From Planctomycetaceae bacterium (GTDB lineage: Bacteria > Planctomycetota > Planctomycetia > Pirellulales > Pirellulaceae): DNA of 10,283 nt. The stretch is from positions 3,156 to 13,438 of the forward strand of contig PADE01000298.1 of assembly GCA_002702965.1 (NCBI GenBank). The letters are read 5' to 3'. How positions within the stretch are numbered: the first letter of the stretch is position 1; every line of letters starts with the position of its first letter. Below are positions 1 through 6,340 of this stretch, piece after piece. A program made the translations under genes and the position numbers. The notes below the pieces were generated by a model that searched no databases, was not told where the DNA came from, and saw nothing but the letters and a program-made list of their open reading frames with translations.

Positions 1-335
1 CGGAGGACCACCTTACGGCCATCGATGGTCGCGCGGTAGGCGGTCTGATCCCGAACTCCCGACTGGTGGTCAGCGGCATACCCGGCGCGAACGCGCAGCA
101 ATAGCTTGAAGTCCGCTCGATCGACAATCACATCCCAGGTCGCCGAACCGCCGTAACACCAGACGGCCGACCCGCCAGCTTGCGATGCTCCCGCCAGACT
201 CGTGTGCTCCGCCTCAATGAAATGGACCGTCGGTGGATCAGCAGCCATCGACCGACCGGTTCGCACCGTCGAACCGACACTCCAGAGCATGACCACGACA
301 TGGATCACGGCCCAACGCTGCGTAGAAAACTGCAT
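1..335 (-). CDS. Secreted protein with possible N-terminal carbohydrate-binding module (partial, runs off left edge)
   Basis: The minus strand is open from an ATG at 335 to the window edge, giving 111 codons without a stop. A GAGGA ribosome binding site (minus strand 345-341) lies 5 nt before the ATG. Residues 8-22 form a hydrophobic stretch, and a leader could end around MAA-DPP (residues 30-33). The mature part opens with a beta-strand pattern containing IEAEH (40-44), AGGSAVW (53-59), ATWDVIVD (65-72), FKLLLRVRAG (76-85) and YRATIDG (100-106). The order of an EAE near the start, a W-x-V strand and an L-x-V-R-A-x strand resembles beta-sandwich modules of the CBM6/CBM35 type, but too little is visible to assign a family, and the catalytic part, if any, is outside the window. 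It is divergent from the sialidase-like gene at 622, which fits a shared glycan-related role (inference). I am fairly sure that it is a gene and unsure of its function. Confidence 0.7.
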   Translation of the reverse strand, partial: MQFSTQRWAVIHVVVMLWSVGSTVRTGRSMAADPPTVHFIEAEHTSLAGASQAGGSAVWCYGGSATWDVIVDRADFKLLLRVRAGYAADHQSGVRDQTAYRATIDGRKVVL

Positions 336-621
336 CTGGATCCTCGTTCAGGCTCGGACGCGCGACGATGGTGCGGCGTTTCCCAACGCCAACCCGACCA
401 GCGACCGCAGCTGCATAGTATGAAACAACTTAGCGGGAAGAAAAGCCGCATTGTCGTGCAATTCGCACTCCGGCCAGTCGCGTCCCACGCGATTCGTCGC
501 AGATCCACCCGCGCGCCGCGAGCGATTCTCTCCGGTTGTACGGGCGCTCGTCAAACCTCAACAATACAGGACCACTCAGCGAGTCATACAACGATCCCGC
601 GCCCTGCAGCGAAAGCGCCTC
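336..621. other. Divergent intergenic region
   Basis: 286 bp separate the minus-strand gene starting at 335 from the plus-strand gene starting at 622, so promoters for both must lie here or inside the genes. On the minus strand a TACTAT (plus 415-420) could be a -10 box, but no matching -35 is evident. On the plus strand TTGTAC (536-541) is followed 19 nt later by ACAATA, which is too weak to call. The plus frame that continues the downstream gene stays open from 451, but its 57 codons encode an Arg-rich, low-complexity stretch without a leader and are probably not translated. Confidence 0.5.
341..345 (-). promoter_or_regulatory. Ribosome binding site for the left-edge minus-strand gene
   Basis: GAGGA on the minus strand, 5 nt before the ATG at 335. 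This is one of the best Shine-Dalgarno matches in the window and supports both the existence of the partial gene and its start. Confidence 0.55.
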
Positions 622-1758
622 ATGCCACAGATCGAGATCGTCAACGAAGGTCCCATCTACCGCAATCCGAATCCCGGCTACGGTTCGATCAGTGCCTTTT
701 TCAGTCACCTGGTGCAACTCTCGGACCGCGAGGTGCTCTGTACCTATAACCGGGGCGGAGCCATGTATGCGACCGACCTGGCGTTCTACGCAGCCCGCTC
801 GACCGACGGCGGTGCGAGTTGGCCGGAGCAGACTCGCATGGATGACGGTTCAGCCGATGACGGGCCGTATTCCTATCACGATCCGATGCTCGCCTGTCTG
901 AGTGACGGAACGCTGGTGGTCACTGGCTTTCGCGTCGATCGCAGTGACCCAGACCGACCGATCTTCAATGACCAGACGAGCGGAATCTGCGCACTGGAAC
1001 TCGTACAGTTGCGTTCGGCCGACCGCGGCCGCAGCTGGTCCCGCCCGGTCCCGATGACGGTCCCCGACGATCTCATCGTCACTCCCAGTTCCGCTGTGAT
1101 TGAGTTGGCGGATGGACGGTGGTTTTTGCCCTGCGACCGGTGGCACGCGTTCGACTCCCACCGCCCCTACCGGCCACAGGTACTCGGCCTTTTCTCGGCA
1201 GACCACGGCGGGACATGGTCGAGCCCGGTCGTCATCGCCGACACAAACTCGGACAACAAGGGATTTTGGCACGGCCAGGTATTCCGCAGGCAGGACAATC
1301 GCCTGTTCACCCTGTTCTGGACTGCCCTGATGGAAAGCGACATCGCCAACCAACCGCTACATCGCTGCGTTGGTTCGACTGACGCGACCCGCTGGTCCAA
1401 CCCCGAGCCGACGAATCTACCCGGGCAAACCAATTGCGCTGTCGACCTCGGAAACAGCCGTATGCTCGATTTCTACTCCCGCCGCGAGGGGTCGCAGCCA
1501 GGTTTTTTCGCCGTTTGCTCGGACGACGATGGCAGGACCTGGGACCTCGAAAATCAGATCTGCGTGTGGGATGCGTCCGGGCGCGACAAGCTGGGTGTAG
1601 AAGCCCCCGATACCTACCCCCGCTCGCACGACACGATCGCCTTCGGCGCGCCGAGGATCATTCGACTGACCGACGGTGACCTGCTGGCGACTTACTGGTG
1701 TACCGAGATGAGCCTGACGCAGGTTCGCTGTGCGCGGTTGCGAGTGCGCCAGGCGTAG
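622..1758 (+). CDS. Sialidase-like Asp-box (BNR) beta-propeller protein, no signal peptide
   Basis: The product is 378 aa from the ATG at 622. Asp-box motifs (S/T-x-D-x-G-x-T/S-W) occur at residues 60-67 (STDGGASW), 132-139 (SADRGRSW), 192-199 (SADHGGTW) and 300-307 (SDDDGRTW). A shortened copy, STDATRW, lies at 252-258. Spacing of about 60 residues fits a six-bladed propeller of the sialidase superfamily. Near the N-terminus, YRNP (13-16) recalls the Y/F-R-I-P motif of GH33 sialidases, but the third residue differs and the following spacing is longer, so sialidase activity is not established; many proteins of this type are uncharacterised. The 622 start is preferred because conserved-looking sequence (EIVNEGPIYRNP) begins at once; an in-frame ATG at 451 would add 57 Arg-rich residues. 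The ribosome binding site is weak. There is no leader, so the protein is probably cytoplasmic, unlike the two propellers downstream. The fold is well supported; the substrate is unknown. Confidence 0.85.
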   Translation: MPQIEIVNEGPIYRNPNPGYGSISAFFSHLVQLSDREVLCTYNRGGAMYATDLAFYAARSTDGGASWPEQTRMDDGSADDGPYSYHDPMLACLSDGTLVVTGFRVDRSDPDRPIFNDQTSGICALELVQLRSADRGRSWSRPVPMTVPDDLIVTPSSAVIELADGRWFLPCDRWHAFDSHRPYRPQVLGLFSADHGGTWSSPVVIADTNSDNKGFWHGQVFRRQDNRLFTLFWTALMESDIANQPLHRCVGSTDATRWSNPEPTNLPGQTNCAVDLGNSRMLDFYSRREGSQPGFFAVCSDDDGRTWDLENQICVWDASGRDKLGVEAPDTYPRSHDTIAFGAPRIIRLTDGDLLATYWCTEMSLTQVRCARLRVRQA

Positions 1759-2085
1759 CGGTGCGCACCGAAGGTAGTCGTCATCGTCCACAACACGGTC
1801 GCTGTCGTGGTGCCAAAAGCGATCGTGCGCACCGGCGGTCTCCCAGGCCCACGGGGATATTCGATGTCGCCCCCTCGTGACCTGTCATTCGTTTCGCAAA
1901 GCCGACAACCGGAGGTCCTTCGATGTGGTAGGCTGGCGCCTTCCCTAAAGGCCAACACCAACCTTGATCGAATCGAATCACAACCGGTCAGTACTGCATC
2001 GCGCGCCAATTCGTCGCGCGCCGTGCTTGAGAACGCGTGCACCGTCCGTGTTCACGACGCGTTGTTCCACAAACGGGGAGCCACC
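1759..2085. other. Intergenic spacer with small repeats
   Basis: This 327-bp spacer has no convincing gene. Directly after the TAG of the upstream gene lies a perfect 12-bp palindrome (1759-1770, CGGTGCGCACCG). Its 10-bp 3' part, GTGCGCACCG, recurs at 1825-1834. A 9-bp direct repeat, TCGCGCGCC, lies at 1999-2007 and 2014-2022. The frame of the downstream gene is open from 1807, but the encoded 93 residues look noncoding and would bury the signal peptide. I saw no clear sigma-70 promoter and no hairpin followed by a T-run. The promoter of the 2086-4466 operon must lie here. Confidence 0.5.
2075..2080 (+). promoter_or_regulatory. Ribosome binding site fixing the start at 2086
   Basis: GGGGAG lies 5 nt before the ATG at 2086, which is followed at once by a good signal peptide. 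Together these rule out the far-upstream in-frame starts. Confidence 0.6.
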
Positions 2086-3297
2086 ATGCGAGATTTTCTG
2101 CTGCGCCTCACGATGACGATTGCGAGTTGTCTTTGCGTCGCTGTCACGCGGGCCGACGAACTAGGACTGAAGCAAGTCACGATCGATGGCCAGGTGACGA
2201 TCTACGCACCCGGATCGGAAATCGGACACACGATGCCACAAGTCAGGAGACATCCCGACGGTGCGATCTATGTCAACGGTTGCCGGTCCGGATTATTCAA
2301 GAGCACCGACAACGGGAAGAGCTGGACACGGATCACGTGGGCGTTCGATCCCAACGGGTTCGGGATCTCGCGCGACGGGCGATTGTGGCTCGTCGACCGT
2401 AGAGACAAGACCGAATCGAGCGTCATCCTGATCATCCAATCGGCCGACGGGGGTCGGACATGGCAGAGACAGGAACTCGATTGCGGGCCGCTCGCGGCGG
2501 GTGGTGCGGACGATCCGTACACCGCCGTCACACCGCACGGCGCGTACACGAACTTTATCGAACGCCCCGATGGCACGCTGATGTTCTCGGTCAGCATGCG
2601 CTACAAAGATTGGGGCGACTTCAATAACCGAGATCAAAGCCGCCCGGGAATGCGCGACGTCATGGTGCGCACTGCGGACGGCGGTAAAACGTGGGGCGAT
2701 CCAACGATCGTTCACCAGCACGCTACGGAAACCGATTTTGCGATTGACCCGTCGAACGCCGACCATCTGCTCGCCTTCACGCGTATCCAGAGGAGAATGC
2801 TACCCGGCGAGGATCGGTCCGAGACCGGCTGCAGCTTCGGGTGGCCGTATAAGAATGGGTTGTTACTGGACTCGACCGACGGCGGCCGCACGTTTCGCGC
2901 GCTTCCCGGGGGGATGACCGAGTGCTATGGGCATCGTGGCTCGATTCTCTGGACGGACAACAACGTGATCGTCGTGACCCGCAACCACGGCTGCAAAACG
3001 ATCGAGGAGCGTCGCGCACGGGGACACAGCGGTGCCGCCGTCGAGGCCCAAATCAGTCTCAATGGCGGGCGCACGTGGGTCGACGACGGGCCCGGCGGTA
3101 CTCCCCATCTCAATCGCGCGAAACCGTTTACGTTGGTCCCTTTTCGGAAAGCCCACTCGTTTACTTGTCCCACGGTCGAGCTGTCGAAAAATCGTTTCCT
3201 GACGGTCTTCGTCACCGGAGAGACGACCGAGAAGACGACGAGTATCCAGAGCGTCGTGTGGCACATCGAAACGACCCCTCCCCCCACAAAGAAGTGA
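2086..3297 (+). CDS. Exported sialidase-like Asp-box (BNR) propeller protein
   Basis: The product is 403 aa. A Sec-type signal peptide is evident: basic start (MRDFLLR), hydrophobic core (8-20), and likely cleavage after TRA at residue 23. Five Asp-box motifs follow: STDNGKSW (73-80), SADGGRTW (119-126), TADGGKTW (196-203), STDGGRTF (263-270, Phe in place of the last Trp) and SLNGGRTW (324-331, Asn in place of Asp). This predicts a six-bladed sialidase-superfamily propeller acting in the periplasm or outside. No Y/F-R-I-P motif is visible, so the protein may bind a glycan or act on something other than a sialoside. The start is set by GGGGAG 5 nt upstream and by the leader. Its TGA is only 5 nt from the next gene, so the two are probably translated together. 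It shares fold and motif type with the gene at 622 but little obvious sequence outside the boxes. Fold is sure, enzymatic role unknown. Confidence 0.87.
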   Translation: MRDFLLRLTMTIASCLCVAVTRADELGLKQVTIDGQVTIYAPGSEIGHTMPQVRRHPDGAIYVNGCRSGLFKSTDNGKSWTRITWAFDPNGFGISRDGRLWLVDRRDKTESSVILIIQSADGGRTWQRQELDCGPLAAGGADDPYTAVTPHGAYTNFIERPDGTLMFSVSMRYKDWGDFNNRDQSRPGMRDVMVRTADGGKTWGDPTIVHQHATETDFAIDPSNADHLLAFTRIQRRMLPGEDRSETGCSFGWPYKNGLLLDSTDGGRTFRALPGGMTECYGHRGSILWTDNNVIVVTRNHGCKTIEERRARGHSGAAVEAQISLNGGRTWVDDGPGGTPHLNRAKPFTLVPFRKAHSFTCPTVELSKNRFLTVFVTGETTEKTTSIQSVVWHIETTPPPTKK

Positions 3298-3302
3298 ACG
3301 CA

Positions 3303-4466
3303 ATGGACAGAACAATCGTCGGCCGCCGGATCGCCCGCGCAGCGATCAGCGTCTTGGTCATCGTTGCGAGCCTGCCGATCGGCCATCGGCAGGTGTGGGC
3401 GGATCCGCCCACCGCGCAGGTCGAAGAGATCTTGGCGGCGCCGTTCAAACGGGTCGCCGGGCCGGAAACCGGCCGTGCGTCGTTCTACCCGGATGACGCG
3501 TCGACCTGGTGCGACCATACGGTCGGCTCACCGACGGTTGACTTCGACGGCAAGACCTGGCGGATGTGGTTCGTGGGAATGAGTAGGACCGACGACCCGG
3601 GCATTCCCTACGGTTTCGCCGAACGCATCGGAATGGCCACCAGCGACGACGGTATCCACTGGAACATTGCCAACCAGGGCCGCCCCGTTCTCGATTACGG
3701 TGCCCAGGGGAAGTTCGATGATGCCGGCTTATCGCACCCGTTTGTACTCCGCGTGGGCGAGCAGTACCTGATGTGGTACGGCGGGATCGACGGCCGCACC
3801 GGAAAGGACGTCGACGTCGAGCCGGCGCATGTACGGGTGGAACAAGTCGGACTGGCAACAAGCCGTGACGGTATCCACTGGCAACGCGCGAACAATGGCA
3901 ACCCCGTACTGTCGATAGGAGCGAAGGGCTCCATCGACTCGATCCAGGCGACGGGCTGCCATGTGATTCGACAGGGCGACCGGTTTCTGATGTGGTACGG
4001 GGCCTACAACGGCACCCACACATTGGGCTTGGCCGCCAGTCACGACGGGATCCAATGGCGTAAGGAAAACGACGGCCGATCGCTCTCCGGACTGATGGGC
4101 CCAAAGCAACTCGGGCCTTCGGTTCACTTCGACGGCACACGGTACCTCATGCTCTACAACACGATTCGCATGACACCGAACGGGGGTACCCATTGGACTC
4201 TCTACGCGGCGACGAGCGCGGACGGGGTCCACTTCCAGCCGGCGCTGGAAAACAAGCCATTGCTCGGTCCAGCCCCGCCTGGCAATTTTGGTTCCGCAGA
4301 CGGAAAGAAAGGAAACAACCACGCGGTCCATCCGACAAAAATGATCATCCTGGACGACCGGGTACGTATCTGGTACGGAGCCGAGGGAAATAAAGCGCGC
4401 CCGGGGCGGCAGTACGCCGCCAGCGCCATCGGACTCATGGAAGTGCAGATTGGTGCGAAACCCTAA
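3303..4466 (+). CDS. Exported glycosidase-like beta-propeller protein (GH43/GH32/GH130-like fold) with four internal repeats
   Basis: The product is 387 aa. The leader has a basic start (MDRTIVGRRIAR), a hydrophobic core (13-25) and probable cleavage at VWA-DPP (after residue 33). The mature part shows a unit repeated four times: GMATSDDGIHW (110-120), GLATSRDGIHW (183-193), GLAASHDGIQW (242-252) and YAATSADGVHF (301-311). The first two, and less clearly the fourth, continue into a G/N-x-PVL-like stretch 8-10 residues later. Between units lie strand motifs YLMWYGG (155-161), FLMWYGAYNG (228-237), YLMLYN (281-286) and VRIWYGAEG (354-362), and SHPFVLR (144-150). This is the pattern of five-bladed propellers related to GH43, GH32 and GH130 glycosidases. 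Acidic residues that could be catalytic exist (for example D80, D139-D140), but I cannot pick the true ones. The start lies 5 nt after the upstream stop, with an AAGAAG-like site inside the end of the upstream gene. The same frame is open for 127 codons upstream, but this only overlaps the preceding gene. Confidence 0.85.
   Translation: MDRTIVGRRIARAAISVLVIVASLPIGHRQVWADPPTAQVEEILAAPFKRVAGPETGRASFYPDDASTWCDHTVGSPTVDFDGKTWRMWFVGMSRTDDPGIPYGFAERIGMATSDDGIHWNIANQGRPVLDYGAQGKFDDAGLSHPFVLRVGEQYLMWYGGIDGRTGKDVDVEPAHVRVEQVGLATSRDGIHWQRANNGNPVLSIGAKGSIDSIQATGCHVIRQGDRFLMWYGAYNGTHTLGLAASHDGIQWRKENDGRSLSGLMGPKQLGPSVHFDGTRYLMLYNTIRMTPNGGTHWTLYAATSADGVHFQPALENKPLLGPAPPGNFGSADGKKGNNHAVHPTKMIILDDRVRIWYGAEGNKARPGRQYAASAIGLMEVQIGAKP
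3629..4265 (+). repeat. Four-fold internal coding repeat (propeller blades)
   Basis: Within the 3303-4466 gene, units of about 20 codons starting G-L/M-A-T-S-x-D-G-I-H-W recur at roughly 60-75 codon spacing (residues 110, 183, 242 and 301). The first two share most residues over 21 positions, including the terminal N-x-G-x-PVL; the last two are more diverged. The repetition is at protein level and matches successive propeller blades rather than a recent DNA duplication. Confidence 0.7.
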
Positions 4467-4479
4467 CCGACAGGTTTCG
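4456..4479 (+). other. Inverted repeat across the stop codon of the propeller gene
   Basis: CGAAACC (4456-4462) and GGTTTCG (4473-4479) are perfect 7-bp inverted arms with a 10-nt loop that contains the TAA stop. No T-run follows, so it does not look like a standard intrinsic terminator; it could be a weak transcript-end structure or chance. Confidence 0.3.
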
Positions 4480-4666
4480 GTGATCACGTGAGCGTTCACA
4501 GATTGGGCCGGCTGGCACCCATCGCGAGGGTGACTCGCCTGTCGGGGCAGTGCCCTTCATCCCGGGCCAGCTCGTCGCCGTTTCGATCCCAAAAACTCCC
4601 GTATTTACCGTAGCCACGAGCTCGCTGGAACGTGACAATTGAGAACAAGTGAGAGAAACGCCTTCC

Positions 4667-4670
4667 GGAG
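4667..4670 (+). promoter_or_regulatory. Ribosome binding site for the first DUF1501 gene
   Basis: GGAG (within CCGGAG) lies 9 nt before the ATG at 4680 and supports that start, together with the twin-arginine leader that follows. Confidence 0.5.
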
Positions 4671-4679
4671 CCGTTTTGT

Positions 4680-6089
4680 ATGTTGACCCTCAGCGACACC
4701 ACCCGGCGCGTTGCCCGGCGCGACTTCTTGCGTATCGGGAGCTTGGGACTGGGCGGGTTAGCGCTGCCCCAACTGCTCGGCGCGCAGTCCGAGTCGGCGA
4801 ACTTGCGCCAACTTGTCAAAGACAAGTCGGTGATCTTTTTATTCATGCATGGCGGGCCCAGTCAAACCGAGACCTTCGACCCAAAAATGACGGCGCCCGC
4901 GGGAATTCGCAGCGCCACCGGCGAATTGCAAACGGCCATTCCAGGGGTCACGTTCGGTGGCACGTTTCCGAAGATCGCCGCGCTCGCTAACAAAATCAAC
5001 GTCGTGCGGTCGTTTGTCACCGGCGATGGTCAACACGATGTTAAGCCGATTGTACACCGTCATACCTTTGGAGCGAATTTGGGTTCGCTCTATTCCCGCG
5101 TCGCCGGAACCAGCCACCCCCAAACGGGAATGCCTACGAACACCTTGCTGTTTCCTCAAGTCATCGATTCCAGTACGCAGTCCAATGCCGCGGGCTGTTT
5201 CAACAATAATTTTGAGATGTACAGCTACACCGGTTTGCTCGGCGCCGGATACAAACCGTTCGTGCCGGGTTCCGGTGCGCAACTTCAGCAGGATATGAAG
5301 TTGCATATCCCGATGAACCGACTCAGCGACCGTCGATCGCTGTTGCGACAACTCGATCGCTTGAAGACGGTAGCAGACCGAACACCGCCGGGCGCCATCG
5401 ACACCACACGTGCCACGGCGTTCAACACAATCATCAAAGGAGTTGGACAGGCGTTCGACCTGACCCGAGAAGATCGCAAGACCGTCGAACGCTACGATAC
5501 GGCGCCGCTGGTGCGGCCCGAAACGATTCGGCACAACCGTAAGAACCACCTCAATTTTTCCGATAATGCCAAGACGCTCGGCAAGCTGCTCTTGCTGGCG
5601 CGTCGCTTGTGTGAACGCGGTTGTGGGTTTGTCACCGTCACCACCAAATTTGTCTGGGACATGCACGCTGACGAGTACAACTGCAGCATGGTCGAGGGAA
5701 TGGGGTACATGGCACCGCCCTTTGATCACGCCGTGTCCACCTTTATTGAGGACCTCGAAGCGAGAGGGTTGAGCGACAAGATCTTGCTGGTGTGCTGTGG
5801 TGAAATGGGCCGGACCCCAAAGTTGAACGACCGAGGTGGTCGCGACCATTGGGGCAATATCGCACCCCTGTTGCTGTACGGTGGTGGCTTGAACGCCGGA
5901 CAGGTCATCGGTCAGTCCACAGCGGATGCCGGTGAACCCTCGACCCAACCGTACGACATCAGAAATCTCGTCGCCACGATCATGCACACGCTGCTCGACG
6001 TCGGTGAGTTGCGGATCGCGCAGGGGCTACCAGCCAATATCACGGGCACCATGACCGGGTGGCAGCCAATCCCCGGATTGATCGGGTAG
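4680..6089 (+). CDS. DUF1501 family protein, Tat-exported (first copy)
   Basis: The product is 469 aa, a usual length for this family. The N-terminus has a twin-arginine motif, RRDFLRIG (13-20), followed by a Gly/Leu-rich hydrophobic stretch to LLGA (32-35), so the protein should be exported folded. DUF1501 hallmarks are HGGPSQTETFDPK (57-69), VWDMH (325-329), CGEMGRTPKLN (373-383) and GRDHWGN (387-393). The family is placed in the alkaline phosphatase/sulfatase-like superfamily; the conserved Asp, His and Glu in these motifs are likely metal ligands (family knowledge plus inference). No substrate is known. It stands alone, 213 nt after the propeller operon and 251 nt before the PSD1 gene, so it may have its own promoter. 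It differs much from the second DUF1501 at 8209 outside the motifs and is not a recent duplicate. A His-rich stretch, VHRHTFG (125-131), where the second copy has EAEHGRG, could also bind metal. Confidence 0.92.
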   Translation: MLTLSDTTRRVARRDFLRIGSLGLGGLALPQLLGAQSESANLRQLVKDKSVIFLFMHGGPSQTETFDPKMTAPAGIRSATGELQTAIPGVTFGGTFPKIAALANKINVVRSFVTGDGQHDVKPIVHRHTFGANLGSLYSRVAGTSHPQTGMPTNTLLFPQVIDSSTQSNAAGCFNNNFEMYSYTGLLGAGYKPFVPGSGAQLQQDMKLHIPMNRLSDRRSLLRQLDRLKTVADRTPPGAIDTTRATAFNTIIKGVGQAFDLTREDRKTVERYDTAPLVRPETIRHNRKNHLNFSDNAKTLGKLLLLARRLCERGCGFVTVTTKFVWDMHADEYNCSMVEGMGYMAPPFDHAVSTFIEDLEARGLSDKILLVCCGEMGRTPKLNDRGGRDHWGNIAPLLLYGGGLNAGQVIGQSTADAGEPSTQPYDIRNLVATIMHTLLDVGELRIAQGLPANITGTMTGWQPIPGLIG

Positions 6090-6244
6090 TCGTTAACGCG
6101 ACCGCACCCGATTTTCAGGACCACAGAACGGGGCCTCGGCCATGCACCAAAAAGCGGTACCGTCGACCAGTGGCACGCCACCGGTTTCCGCGGGCGGTCG
6201 AGGTGTGAAACCCTTAAGAACCTATGTCTTTTTGCGATACGACT

Positions 6245-6277
6245 TTGACAACCCAGCACCCTGTTTCCAGTTACAAT
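6245..6277 (+). promoter_or_regulatory. Candidate promoter upstream of the PSD1-DUF1501 operon
   Basis: A perfect TTGACA (6245-6250) and a TACAAT (6272-6277) precede the likely GTG start at 6341, with the -10-like box 63 nt before it. The spacer is 21 nt, longer than the normal 16-18, so either only the -10-like box is used or the match is fortuitous. Confidence 0.3.
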
Positions 6278-6340
6278 ACGCTCCCGGGTGAACACCCACG
6301 TGGTTCCCACTCGATCGGCACTTCCAGAGATGGTGTGAAT

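Noticed and set aside
451..621. In-frame 57-codon N-terminal extension of the first propeller gene
   Set aside because: The encoded stretch is Arg-rich, has no leader or domain, and family-like sequence begins right at the ATG at 622.
1807..2085. In-frame 93-codon N-terminal extension of the second propeller gene
   Set aside because: It would place a clear signal peptide inside the protein; GGGGAG 5 nt before 2086 marks the true start.
2922..3302. In-frame 127-codon extension of the third propeller gene
   Set aside because: It overlaps the end of a well-supported gene in another frame and would bury the signal peptide that begins at 3303.
3445..4499. Long minus-strand open frames opposite the third propeller gene
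   Set aside because: Their products are Arg/Pro/Ser-rich and without leader or motif, as expected for antisense frames of GC-rich genes.
4839..5987. Long minus-strand open frame opposite the first DUF1501 gene
   Set aside because: It is a shadow of a GC-rich coding region; the product shows no recognisable motif and the plus strand carries all DUF1501 signatures.
6224..6340. ATG start for the PSD1 gene at 6224
   Set aside because: The candidate promoter lies inside this stretch, the residues look noncoding, and GTG 6341 gives a clean leader.
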